Assembly: GCA_001874335.1 (NCBI GenBank)
Contig: MPDE01000001.1
Location: 372,001 to 436,000 of the forward strand
Source: Bacteroidetes bacterium MedPE-SWsnd-G2
Lineage (GTDB): Bacteria > Bacteroidota > Bacteroidia > Flavobacteriales > Flavobacteriaceae
DNA: 64,000 nucleotides
Reading direction: 5' to 3'
The notes under the pieces were generated by a model. That model made no database searches and was not told the DNA's origin. It was given only the letters and a program-made list of their open reading frames with translations. A program made the translations under genes and the position numbers. Within the stretch, counting starts at the first letter, position 1, and each line of letters starts with the position of its first letter. This document shows, in pieces, positions 1 to 9,006 of this stretch.

Positions 1-273
1 AAATAATAATTCTTGCCCTTGAGCAGCCAATTGCTCTCCTTGATCTACATCAAAATCGGCAAACTCACTAATATCTGCACCAGCTACAAAAGCCTTGTTT
101 CCGCTTCCAGTAATGATAATTACCTTGGTCGATTTATCTTGATCTGCAGCTTTAAATGCTTCATGTAATTCAGCAATAGTAGCTTTATTTAGTGCATTTA
201 ATTTTTTAGGTCTGTTAATTGTAATTGTCGTGATTCCAGAATCAAATTCGGAAAGAATATTTTCGTAATTCAT
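1..273 (-). CDS. Enoyl-CoA hydratase/isomerase family protein, N-terminal 91 residues (cut by window edge)
   Basis: The reading frame starts with ATG at 273 and runs open off the left edge. The 91 visible residues contain the crotonase-fold entry motif NRPKKLNALN (residues 20-29) and the oxyanion-hole segment AFVAGADISEF (61-71), both typical of enoyl-CoA hydratases. The family hydrates or isomerises acyl-CoA thioesters in fatty-acid or amino-acid catabolism; the exact substrate cannot be told because the catalytic C-terminal half lies outside the window. It begins 46 bases after the histidine-kinase stop on the same strand, so co-transcription is possible. Confidence 0.9.
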   Translation of the reverse strand, partial: MNYENILSEFDSGITTITINRPKKLNALNKATIAELHEAFKAADQDKSTKVIIITGSGNKAFVAGADISEFADFDVDQGEQLAAQGQELLF

Positions 274-319
274 GATATTAAGTTTTTAACGCTTCTAATT
301 TTAGAAATTAGATCTGGTT

Positions 320-1774
320 TTACTTCGGAAAAACTACTCTAAAAGTAGTACCCTTATTTTTTTGTGATGTAAAGGTAATACTTCCATTATAAGTTTCTAC
401 AATATTTTTCACCATAGCCAACCCTAGACCCATTCCGCTGGTTTTGGTAGTAAACTTTGGCTCGAATACTTTGAGTAAATTTTCTTCATCCACTCCAATA
501 CCATTATCTGCAACAGTAATTTCTACTGCATCTCCCAAATCTCCTACATGCACTTCCATTTTTGGTGCCTCTTCTCCTTGTTCTTGAATGGCTTGAATGC
601 CGTTTTTAACCAGGTTTGTAACCACCCTAATAAGCTGAGTTCTATCAAACTTTGCAATAATAGCATCTGAGTCTGAGGTAAAAACAATGTATTCTTCATT
701 AAAAATTTCTAATGCCAGTTTAACAATTTGAACGACATTTAAAGTTTCGTTTTTCTGAGCTGGCATTTCGGCAAAATTTGAAAACGCCGATGCAATAGAA
801 CTCATGGTATCTATTTGCTGAATTAATGTATCGCTATATTCCGACACCTTTTGATGGATATTAGGATCCTTAGGATCAAACTTACGCTGAAAACTTTGCA
901 CACTTAATCGCATTGGAGTAAGCGGATTTTTAATTTCGTGAGCCACCTGCTTTGCCATTTCTCGCCATGCTTGTTCCCTCTCACTTGTTGCTAATTTAAC
1001 AGCACTTTCTTCAAGCTCGTCAATCATACCATTATACGACTGAACCAAATTAGATATTTCTTCACTTGAAGATTTAATTTCAATACGTTTATTACGACGC
1101 TCTAAACGTGTGTCTTTCATAAAATCACTTATCATTTTAAGCGATTTAGTAATATACTTTGAAACAAAATAAGCAAATGCAATAGCTGCAAACAGCATTA
1201 CCAAGTAGGCATAACCCAAGCGCATTAAAAACTCTTCTAACTCTTTATTTAAAAAGTCGTCATTTTCTAAGTAAGGCAAATTAATAATGGCCAACGGTTT
1301 AAACTTGGCATCTGTGACATAACTAAATGAAGACCGGAATACCTCCCCGTTTTCTTCATTTACCCCCACATATCTATGACCAAAACTATTGGCTATCTCA
1401 TTTAATATTGGAGTTTCAATACAATTTGAAATGGTATCTAATGCGATAGTAGCTTTAGAAGATTTGAGCAAGCTACCGTCCAAATCATACAAATTCACTT
1501 GCAGTTTATGAATAGCCGCTATTTCATATATTTTATCCTTAAAGATTAAAGGAATATTATTGGTTGTAACAGGATAGGTTGTGCTTTTTAAAACATAATT
1601 AATATGCTCCTTTATGTTGTGTTCTTTACGTTCTAAACGTCTTTTATGGTAATCTCTTGCCTCTTCATTGTACTGATAAATGGTCACCCATGCAATTAGA
1701 ATTGAAGCCAAAAAGACCAGCAATATCATTGCTATAAAAATTCTAACCCTTAAAGACAGTTTTTTCAATTTCAT
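320..1774 (-). CDS. NtrY-like sensor histidine kinase
   Basis: A 484-residue membrane sensor kinase. Hydrophobic helices lie at about residues 11-33 and 187-206, enclosing a periplasmic sensor segment of roughly 150 residues; a HAMP-like linker follows (207-260). The phosphoacceptor motif QVAHEIKNPLTPMRLS carries the predicted phosphorylated His279. The ATPase domain shows the N box NLVKNGIQAI, the G1 box DNGIGVD and the G2 box GMGLGLAMV. The HEIKNPLTPMRLS form is characteristic of NtrY-type kinases. No response-regulator gene is adjacent, so the kinase is orphaned here and its signal is unknown. It lies 41 bases downstream of hemJ and may share its transcript. Confidence 0.93.
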   Translation of the reverse strand: MKLKKLSLRVRIFIAMILLVFLASILIAWVTIYQYNEEARDYHKRRLERKEHNIKEHINYVLKSTTYPVTTNNIPLIFKDKIYEIAAIHKLQVNLYDLDGSLLKSSKATIALDTISNCIETPILNEIANSFGHRYVGVNEENGEVFRSSFSYVTDAKFKPLAIINLPYLENDDFLNKELEEFLMRLGYAYLVMLFAAIAFAYFVSKYITKSLKMISDFMKDTRLERRNKRIEIKSSSEEISNLVQSYNGMIDELEESAVKLATSEREQAWREMAKQVAHEIKNPLTPMRLSVQSFQRKFDPKDPNIHQKVSEYSDTLIQQIDTMSSIASAFSNFAEMPAQKNETLNVVQIVKLALEIFNEEYIVFTSDSDAIIAKFDRTQLIRVVTNLVKNGIQAIQEQGEEAPKMEVHVGDLGDAVEITVADNGIGVDEENLLKVFEPKFTTKTSGMGLGLAMVKNIVETYNGSITFTSQKNKGTTFRVVFPK

Positions 1775-1815
1775 AGATGCTTAAAAGCGGTTACTCCCCA
1801 ATAATCAAGCCATAT

Positions 1816-2364
1816 TTAAGCTCTCGGATTTTTTTCCCTTATAGATTTATAAATTTTGAATCCTAACATAATCAAAATCCCTAAAACCAATAGCCCTGCA
1901 ATGCCGTAAATCCAGTTTATACCACTTTTAAGGATTACTAAAAATACGACTGCAAATAGAATAAAGGTAGCGCCTTCATTCCAGATTCTCATGTAACTTG
2001 AGGTATGTTTTACCACATCATTTTGCAGTTGGGTATAATATTGCTGGGTTTTATATTGATACATAAAAAGTAAGAACACAAAGGCTAATTTTACATGCAT
2101 CCATCCTTGAGACATCCATTCAGGCTGTAAAATTAATAACCAAACAGCAAAAACAGTTGCTAAAATCGCTGATGGCCAAGTGATAATATACCACAACCGT
2201 TTAGTCATTAGCTTTAATTGGTCGCCTAAAATTTCCTTATCTGGTGAAGGTTTATGAAAGGCTTCAATTTGATAGACAAAAAGCCTTGGGATGTAAAACA
2301 AACCAGCAAACCAAGTGATTACAAAAATGAGATGAAATGATTTTATGTATTGATAATATTCCAT
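1816..2364 (-). CDS. hemJ: HemJ-type protoporphyrinogen IX oxidase (CopD/UPF0093-like membrane protein)
   Basis: A 182-residue integral membrane protein with about four to five helices. It begins with a histidine in the first helix (KSFHLIFVITWFAGLFYIPR, His11) and keeps WMHVKL (His90, Lys92) and MRIWNEG (Arg126, Asn129, Glu130), the conserved pattern of the HemJ family, whose members oxidise protoporphyrinogen IX to protoporphyrin IX and bind heme b. No hemG or hemY is visible among the many heme genes in this window, which supports HemJ as the working oxidase. Its ATG shares one base with the stop of the upstream BNR-repeat gene (TAATG), suggesting coupled translation. CopD-like copper proteins are a related alternative, less likely on motifs and context. 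Confidence 0.85.
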   Translation of the reverse strand: MEYYQYIKSFHLIFVITWFAGLFYIPRLFVYQIEAFHKPSPDKEILGDQLKLMTKRLWYIITWPSAILATVFAVWLLILQPEWMSQGWMHVKLAFVFLLFMYQYKTQQYYTQLQNDVVKHTSSYMRIWNEGATFILFAVVFLVILKSGINWIYGIAGLLVLGILIMLGFKIYKSIREKNPRA

Positions 2365-5300
2365 TAGTCTTTCACAAATAAATAATTAAGTTTCAAGGCA
2401 TTAAAATCTTCATTAAAGCCTTCAATTTCTTCAGTAATTAGTTTGTCAAATTTCGTTAATTCTGATTTAATTTTAGCAGATAATTCGTTTTTAACAGCAA
2501 TATCTTGATCTGTTGGACCAAAATCTCCCATGCTTACTAAAGCATTTAAATGACCCAGTTTATTTGTCAACCGAATAGGAAAGTTTAAAGGGTCTTGAGC
2601 ACTTCTGTTTTTAGTTTGATACAAGGCTTCCTCAATAGCTGTAAATTTCTCTATTAATAAATTTGCATCCTCTACAAGGTCAACCACTTCTTCATCTTCC
2701 TCATATTGCTTTGCAAATTTCTTTAATTGCCCATTAACATTCCTCATTGTTTTTATGGCTTTATGAGCATCATCCATAACTGCATTTGTTTCAGTAATAA
2801 AATCGAATTGTCGCTTCATCCCTTCTAAATCACTTTCAGACCTCGGATCTGATTTTATAATAAAAGACTGCTCTAACACTTGATCCTTGTGCTTTAAAAC
2901 TACTTTATAAGTACCTGGCAAGGCCTGAGGACCATCTAATCTTGACCACCATAAAATCATGCCATCTAAGACCTCTGCACCCTCATAAGTCATATCCCAA
3001 ACAAATAAATTTGAACCGTCTTTAACTTCAAGTTTATTCTTTTTTTCATTTAATGAACTAAATTTTTGAATGGTATCATTATTAGCATCCAAATAAGCCA
3101 AGATCACTTCGTCATTATCTGAATAATCATTAATATTAAAATAGGTCATTACTCCGTTTGGATGATTTGTACCAGCGGTTGAACTTGGATCTGTGCTACC
3201 ACCATTCATTCGATAGGTTGTTTTTGGTTGAAGCAACTTGGCACCTTCAGAACTATTTCCTTTTAATTGATAGATCACTGACAAATCATCAATCACCCAC
3301 AGGCTTCTTCCTTGAGTAGCAACAATCAAATTTTCATCTTTTAAAGCTATATCTGTTATTGGTACAATAGGCAAGTTTAACTGAAAAGGTTGCCAGGAAT
3401 TACCATCATTTAAAGACATATACATTCCTGACTCAGTTCCTGCATATAGCAATCCCTTAGTGTTTAAATCTTCTCTTAGTACTCTGGTAAAATGCTCCTC
3501 TCCAATACCGCTCACAATCTTGGTCCATGATTGGCCATAGTCTGTTGTTTTATAAAGGTAAGGCTGAAAATCACCAAGCTTATACCTTGTACCCGCTACA
3601 TAGCAAGTGCCTTCATTAAATGCACTTGGTTCAATACTATTTATCATCATCCATTCAGGCATCCCTTTAGGCGTGACATTTTCCCAATTTTCACCTCCAT
3701 TTTTGGTGATATGTATTAAACCATCGTCACTTCCTACCCAAATTAATCCTTCTTTTAGTGGTGATTCTTGTGCTGCAAAAATGGTGCAATAATACTCTAC
3801 CGAAGTGTTATCTTGAGTTATTGGCCCACCAGAAGACACTAATTTTGAAGCATCATTCCTAGTTAAATCAGGACTTATAACTTTCCAGGTTTGACCTTCA
3901 TTTTCTGTGACATGAACCTGATTAGAAAAAGCATATAATCGTTTTGGGTTATGTTTTGAAAACTGTAAAGGAAAATTCCACTGAAATCTATATTTCATGC
4001 CTTCAGCACCGTGACCTAAAGGATTATCAGGCCAAATATTTATGGCACGAACAGAATTTGTTTTATGGTTCACTCGAGTTAAAAAACCGCCATAACTTCC
4101 ACCATAAACAATGTCATTATTAGTAGGATCTATTGCAATATGTGCCGACTCCCCACCTGCGGTACTCTCCCAGTCATCTTCTGTAATTCGTCTTCCATCC
4201 GATCGCGATCGAATTCTAACAGTCGAGTTATCTTGTTGAGCGGCGTAAATTCTATAAGGAAAACTATTATCGGTAGTAACTCTATAAAACTGCGATGTAG
4301 GCTGATTATGGTAGGTACTCCAAGTTTCTCCACAATCATAGGTAACCTGGGCACCACCATCGTCCCCTATTATCATTCTATTAGGATTTTCAGGAGCAAT
4401 CCATAAATCATGATGATCACCATGTGGCGCGTTATGAGTACTAAATGTTTTTCCTCCATCTGTACTTTTATGATATCTTACATTAAGGACATACACCAAG
4501 TCTTCATCTTTGGTATCTGCGTACAAACGGGTGTAATACCAAGCTCTTTGCCTTAATTTACGTTCGTTATTTACTTGTTGCCAAGTTTCTCCTCCATCAT
4601 TACTTCTATACAATCCTCCTTTATCTTTATTTTCAACCATTGCCCAAACGCGCTGATTATTTACAGGAGAAACTGTTACACCAATTATGCCTAATGTGCC
4701 ATCAGGAAATCCTTTTTGTTTTGAAATTTCAGTCCAAGTTTTACCGCTATCAGTACTTTTCCATAAGGCAGACCCTTCACCTCCAGAACTTAAACTATAT
4801 GGTGTTCTCTGTACTCTCCAAGTTGAAGCATAAATAATACGAGGGTTAGTTGGGTCTAAGGTCAAATCAACAACTCCCGCTTGGTCATTTACAAACAAGA
4901 TTTTATCCCATGTTTCACCCCCGTCGGTACTTTTATATACACCTCTATCATCTGAAGCCTTATAAATATTTCCTAATACCCCAGCATAAACAACATCATG
5001 ATTAGCGGGATGAATCGCAATTCTTGGAATGTGTCTTGAATTTGGCAACCCCAATGAATTCCATGTTTTACCCGCATCTTCACTTCGCCACATACCATAA
5101 CCAGAGGATACGTTACCACGTACCGTCTTTTCGCCTCCACCAACATATATTACATTGGGATCACTTTTTGAAACCGAAATAGCACCAATACTTCCTCCAA
5201 AAAATCCATCTGAAATATTATCCCAAGTCCTTCCTCCATTATTAGTTTTCCAAATCCCTCCTCCGGTAGAACCGAAATAAAACAAATTAGGTTTATTTGG

Positions 5301-5450
5301 AACTCCAGTAACTGCCGCACTTCGCCCTCCTCTAAATGGACCTAATAATCGATACTCTAATGCTGAATAGTCTTTTTCATCAAGTTCTTGAGCATAATTA
5401 GATAAGGTAAATGCTAGCGCTATGGCTATAAAAATTTGAAGTTTACGCAT
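2364..5450 (-). CDS. Secreted sortilin/BNR-repeat protein (often annotated glycosyl hydrolase)
   Basis: A 1028-residue exported protein with a signal peptide (residues 1-20, ending SNYA) and no lipobox. The first 750 residues hold at least ten Asp-box-type repeats of the form S/T-x-D/N-x-G-x-T-W (for example WKTNNGGRTW near residue 67), indicating one or two beta-propellers of the Vps10/sortilin-like class. The last 200 residues are a mostly helical region. It has no T9SS sorting domain, so it is probably periplasmic or released by another route. Genes of this family are commonly labelled glycosyl hydrolase, but nothing here shows catalytic residues; substrate binding or peptidase-like scaffolding are equally possible. 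It is translationally coupled to hemJ downstream. Confidence 0.85.
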   Translation of the reverse strand: MRKLQIFIAIALAFTLSNYAQELDEKDYSALEYRLLGPFRGGRSAAVTGVPNKPNLFYFGSTGGGIWKTNNGGRTWDNISDGFFGGSIGAISVSKSDPNVIYVGGGEKTVRGNVSSGYGMWRSEDAGKTWNSLGLPNSRHIPRIAIHPANHDVVYAGVLGNIYKASDDRGVYKSTDGGETWDKILFVNDQAGVVDLTLDPTNPRIIYASTWRVQRTPYSLSSGGEGSALWKSTDSGKTWTEISKQKGFPDGTLGIIGVTVSPVNNQRVWAMVENKDKGGLYRSNDGGETWQQVNNERKLRQRAWYYTRLYADTKDEDLVYVLNVRYHKSTDGGKTFSTHNAPHGDHHDLWIAPENPNRMIIGDDGGAQVTYDCGETWSTYHNQPTSQFYRVTTDNSFPYRIYAAQQDNSTVRIRSRSDGRRITEDDWESTAGGESAHIAIDPTNNDIVYGGSYGGFLTRVNHKTNSVRAINIWPDNPLGHGAEGMKYRFQWNFPLQFSKHNPKRLYAFSNQVHVTENEGQTWKVISPDLTRNDASKLVSSGGPITQDNTSVEYYCTIFAAQESPLKEGLIWVGSDDGLIHITKNGGENWENVTPKGMPEWMMINSIEPSAFNEGTCYVAGTRYKLGDFQPYLYKTTDYGQSWTKIVSGIGEEHFTRVLREDLNTKGLLYAGTESGMYMSLNDGNSWQPFQLNLPIVPITDIALKDENLIVATQGRSLWVIDDLSVIYQLKGNSSEGAKLLQPKTTYRMNGGSTDPSSTAGTNHPNGVMTYFNINDYSDNDEVILAYLDANNDTIQKFSSLNEKKNKLEVKDGSNLFVWDMTYEGAEVLDGMILWWSRLDGPQALPGTYKVVLKHKDQVLEQSFIIKSDPRSESDLEGMKRQFDFITETNAVMDDAHKAIKTMRNVNGQLKKFAKQYEEDEEVVDLVEDANLLIEKFTAIEEALYQTKNRSAQDPLNFPIRLTNKLGHLNALVSMGDFGPTDQDIAVKNELSAKIKSELTKFDKLITEEIEGFNEDFNALKLNYLFVKD

Positions 5451-5494
5451 GACTTTTGAATTGGTTATTTCCTTTAAAAATAAAGAATAAATAA

Positions 5495-6850
5495 TTATTC
5501 AGCTTTAGCGTTCAAATTCTGCTTCACTTCTCGATTTAAAAAATAAGCCGTAACTAGTGTTGAAAGTAAATCTGAAATCGGAAAGGCCGCCCAAACACCC
5601 CATTCACCATAATATTTAGGTAGAATAAATATTAATGGTATAAAGAAAAACCCTTGTCTTGATAAGGTTAATAATAAGGCCGGAATTGCTTTTCCAACTG
5701 CCTGAAAATATGCAGCACCTATAAGCTGAATAGCAATAATTGGTGTTGCTGCAAACACCCATCTCATGGCATTTGGTGTTTGCTCTAAAACCGCTTTATC
5801 ATTGGTAAATAAACGTGTTATGGCATCTGGAAAAACCATTAACACCACAAATATTATGGTCGCCAACAAACTTGCATAAATGATTGCTGTTTTAATACTC
5901 AACTTTACACGATCATATTTTTTTGCACCATAATTATAACCAGCAATGGGTAAAAACCCTTGAGTGATACCAAACACGGGAAACAATGCAAACATTAGCA
6001 TTCTTCCCACAATAGCGTATGCCGTAATTGAAGACTCTCCTCCCAAATCAAAGAGAATATTATTCATAAATAAATAGGTAATACTCACTACGGCTTGTCT
6101 CGCCAAGGTCACAAAACCTATTGCGCCAATTTCTTTGACAATATTTAAGTTTAACTTAAAATGAGAGAACGATACTTTTAATATCGAATTGTTTGAACAG
6201 AAAAACCAAAACACAAAGGCAAAACAAAGCATATAAGAAGCTGTTGTAGCCCATGCAGCTCCCAACATTCCTAAATCTAAAACATTAATTAGCAGCACAT
6301 CTAATATAAGATTACCAACAGATGGAATTAACATGGCATACATCGCAAATTTAGGTTTGCCTTCAGCCCTAATCACAGTATTTCCCATCATACAGAGCGC
6401 CAAAAAAGGCACACCATACAACACAACAGTATAATAAATTTTTGCAGGTTCAAAAATGGCACCTTTACCACCAAAAGAAGGTATGATTCCGTCCACGTAA
6501 TACACCCCCAAAATCACCATAACTACAGTAACCACAAGAGTTAAGGTAATTTGATTTCCAAAAGTAGTAAGTGCTTTTCCTTTTTCTTGTGCACCCAGTG
6601 CACGAGAAATAATCGAAGAACCTCCAATCCCTATTGACATTCCTAAAGCGGCAATAAAAAACGAAACTGGTAAGACTACATTAATTGCAGCTATTGCATT
6701 GGGACCAATCCAATTACCCACAAAAATGGTGTCAACCAAAATATTTAAGGACATGACCAGGATACCAATTGATGCTGGCACCGCCTGTTTCACCAATAGC
6801 TTGCCAATAGGCTCTGTTCCTAAATCATTAGCGGTTGCCTCTTTCGCCAT
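5495..6850 (-). CDS. MATE family multidrug/Na+ efflux transporter
   Basis: A 451-residue membrane protein with about twelve helices arranged as two similar halves. The N-terminus reads KQAVPASIGILVMSLNILVD and is followed by IFVGNWIGPNAIAAINV, the usual MATE entry sequence. MATE carriers export organic cations or antibiotics against H+ or Na+. The start codon overlaps the hemH stop by one base (TAATG), so the two are probably one transcript. Whether it moves a porphyrin or heme precursor is only a guess from this linkage; substrate is unknown. Confidence 0.92.
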   Translation of the reverse strand: MAKEATANDLGTEPIGKLLVKQAVPASIGILVMSLNILVDTIFVGNWIGPNAIAAINVVLPVSFFIAALGMSIGIGGSSIISRALGAQEKGKALTTFGNQITLTLVVTVVMVILGVYYVDGIIPSFGGKGAIFEPAKIYYTVVLYGVPFLALCMMGNTVIRAEGKPKFAMYAMLIPSVGNLILDVLLINVLDLGMLGAAWATTASYMLCFAFVFWFFCSNNSILKVSFSHFKLNLNIVKEIGAIGFVTLARQAVVSITYLFMNNILFDLGGESSITAYAIVGRMLMFALFPVFGITQGFLPIAGYNYGAKKYDRVKLSIKTAIIYASLLATIIFVVLMVFPDAITRLFTNDKAVLEQTPNAMRWVFAATPIIAIQLIGAAYFQAVGKAIPALLLTLSRQGFFFIPLIFILPKYYGEWGVWAAFPISDLLSTLVTAYFLNREVKQNLNAKAE

Positions 6851-7869
6851 TAGTTAGTTTCAGCCCAATTATTAATCCATTTTGAAAGTAAGTCAACCCA
6901 TTCCTTGTCATCATTTAAACAAGGTACAGTGGTAAAGTTTTCACCACCAACCTCATGAAAAATTTCTTCTCCTTCCATAGCAATTTCTTCTAAAGTCTCT
7001 AAACAATCACTAACAAAGGCAGGAGTTATGATGGCCATATTTTTAATGCCTTGTTTCCCCAATCGCTCGATAGTTAAATCGGTATAAGGCTGCAACCAAG
7101 GATCAAAGCCTAATCGTGATTGAAAGGAGGTTGAATACGTGTCTTTTTCCAAATTTAATTGCTCCGCTACTAATCGCGTTACTTCCAAACATTGATGCCT
7201 ATAACAAAACTCATGAGCCTTTGAAGGCGTCACACAACACGAACCATCTATTTTACAATGAGACTTCGTGACATCACTTTTTCTTATATGTCTCTCCGGC
7301 ACGCCATGATATGAAAATAAAATATGATCTAAATCCTTACTACTTAATGACTTTTGGATTGCATTGGATAACACCTTAATATAGTCTGGCTTATTATAAA
7401 ATGCGGGTAAATCTGAAATTTTAATATTTGGAAAATGAGATTCCCTAATTTCGTTAGCCAAAACAAGAATGGTCTCGGTTGTTGCCATTGCAAACTGTGG
7501 ATAAAGCGGAATTAGAAACACCTCATCAACACCTTTATCAACTAATTCTTGAATTCCCTTTTTAATAGTCATACTGCCATATCTCATGGCTAGAGCTACA
7601 GGAATATCTGTCTGCTGTTGAATTTTAGATTTTAATCGTTCTGAAATAACAATTAATGGCGAGCCTTCTTCCCACCAAATTTTTTGATAGGCAGCTGCCG
7701 AAGCTTTAGGTCTGGTATTTAAAATGATTCCTTTAACGAGTAGAGTTCTTGCCCAATAAGGGACATCTATAACACGCTCGTCCATTAAAAATTCTCCTAA
7801 ATATTTTTTTACATCTTTTGGATCTGGACTGTCTGGAGACCCAAGGTTTACTAATAAAACACCTTTCAT
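6850..7869 (-). CDS. hemH: Ferrochelatase
   Basis: A 339-residue ferrochelatase that inserts Fe2+ into protoporphyrin IX. The catalytic motif SYHGVPERHI gives His188, and the second metal-path motif is FVSDCLETLEEI (Glu293, Glu296). The substrate-binding SFQSRLGFDPWLQP is at about 248-261. Between residues 205 and 227 there is a cysteine cluster (Cys205, 211, 212, 222, 227), in the segment where several bacterial ferrochelatases carry extra cysteines, some of them [2Fe-2S] ligands. It is followed by a MATE transporter overlapping by one base, and preceded by an AraC-type regulator on the same strand. Confidence 0.97.
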   Translation of the reverse strand: MKGVLLVNLGSPDSPDPKDVKKYLGEFLMDERVIDVPYWARTLLVKGIILNTRPKASAAAYQKIWWEEGSPLIVISERLKSKIQQQTDIPVALAMRYGSMTIKKGIQELVDKGVDEVFLIPLYPQFAMATTETILVLANEIRESHFPNIKISDLPAFYNKPDYIKVLSNAIQKSLSSKDLDHILFSYHGVPERHIRKSDVTKSHCKIDGSCCVTPSKAHEFCYRHQCLEVTRLVAEQLNLEKDTYSTSFQSRLGFDPWLQPYTDLTIERLGKQGIKNMAIITPAFVSDCLETLEEIAMEGEEIFHEVGGENFTTVPCLNDDKEWVDLLSKWINNWAETN

Positions 7870-7914
7870 TATCTGGGTTGGTTTGTGGTAATTTTAATTT
7901 TTTTAACTACTATA

Positions 7915-8805
7915 TTAATTTAGAGACATCACATATTTTTTAGGTGTGGTCCCATATTTTTTCTTAAATGCGGCAATAAAATGACTGGAGGTACTATAGC
8001 CCACCTTTAACCCTACTTCATTAACATTTAACTCACCGGTCTCTAACATTTTTCGAGCATATTCCATTTTATAATCAAATAAAAAACTAAACACAGAATC
8101 ACCATAAATTTGCTTAAATCCTTCTTTCAGTTTTTTAATGTTTAGGCCTATTTCATCAGACAATTCATTTAAAGTAGGCGGCTCGGCCATTCTGTTAATG
8201 ATAATATCTTTGGCAAGTCTAATTTTCTTCACATTAGCCTCATCAACCAAAAAAGGACATTGCTCAGTGGCAACTTCTTCCCCTCTATGAAAGTACAAGC
8301 TAATTAACTCATAAGCCTTACCTTTTATATATAGGTTTTTAATTGAATCATTCAAATTAAAATTAATAATCTGATTTAACGCGATTGCCATTGATGGCGT
8401 TATACGTCCGTCTTTATAATATTTTTTATCACGATTATCCTCACTTAAAAAAGTAATATAATCGGCTTCTTGAGAAAACAATCCATGAAATTCCTTTATG
8501 GAAATCAAAACACTAACCATCCAAGAGTTTGGCATGATTTCAAGATTTATTGGCAAATCTTGTTGTGGGTTATACAATAATAGAGAGTGCTCTTCATCAA
8601 TATTCAAAGCATACCTTCCGCCATTAAAGCTAAATTTACTTTGACCTTTTAAACAAAAATGGAATTGAATATAGTTACTATCTATATGTCTTTCGAAGAA
8701 TTCAGGATAAGAGTGAACATTCTGAAATGTAATCACCGAAAATCCAGTATCTATTACAGTTTCAACCACTGACCCTTCAGCGACATTTTTTTTATCTAAT
8801 TTCAT
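7915..8805 (-). CDS. AraC family transcriptional regulator
   Basis: A 296-residue regulator. The last hundred residues form the double helix-turn-helix of the AraC family: LNELSDEIGLNIKKLKEGFK for the first and VGLKVGYSTSSHFIAAFKKK for the second, followed by the closing YGTTPKKY. The N-terminal 190 residues form the ligand or sensing half with no clear cupin signature by eye. It lies between hemH (45 bases downstream) and the divergent hemA operon (201 bases away), so regulation of either heme transcript is a reasonable inference; the effector is unknown. Confidence 0.9.
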   Translation of the reverse strand: MKLDKKNVAEGSVVETVIDTGFSVITFQNVHSYPEFFERHIDSNYIQFHFCLKGQSKFSFNGGRYALNIDEEHSLLLYNPQQDLPINLEIMPNSWMVSVLISIKEFHGLFSQEADYITFLSEDNRDKKYYKDGRITPSMAIALNQIINFNLNDSIKNLYIKGKAYELISLYFHRGEEVATEQCPFLVDEANVKKIRLAKDIIINRMAEPPTLNELSDEIGLNIKKLKEGFKQIYGDSVFSFLFDYKMEYARKMLETGELNVNEVGLKVGYSTSSHFIAAFKKKYGTTPKKYVMSLN

Positions 8806-8871
8806 ATAATCCTCACTATCTTATTTAGAATCATTCCAATTAAAAGCACTCTAAACGCGTTATAACACGAG

Positions 8872-8879
8872 CAAAATTA
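8872..8879 (-). promoter_or_regulatory. Candidate -7 element for the AraC-hemH-MATE transcript
   Basis: Read on the minus strand the sequence is TAATTTTG, a full match to the Bacteroidota -7 consensus TAnnTTTG, 67 bases upstream of the araC-type start. No clear TTG is present at the usual -33 distance, so this is a partial promoter match. Confidence 0.35.
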
Positions 8880-8975
8880 AACTAATTTGATGGTTTTTAG
8901 GGTAAAACACATCTAAAATTCTCAAAACGACACAAATAGTTCTTTAAGCGTTATTTTTTTAATTAGGCTCTGAAT

Positions 8976-8983
8976 ATTTTTGT
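8976..8983 (+). promoter_or_regulatory. Candidate -7 element for the hemA operon
   Basis: TATTTTTG matches TAnnTTTG and lies 23 bases before the hemA ATG, which would place transcription start about 15 bases upstream of translation. A -33 TTG at the expected distance is not visible. Confidence 0.45.
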
Positions 8984-9006
8984 AAGCTGAAACTACAAAC
9001 TTGTAA

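Noticed and set aside
5495-7869. MATE exporter as a dedicated porphyrin exporter because it overlaps hemH
   Set aside because: Linkage alone is too weak; the sequence has no porphyrin-specific signature.
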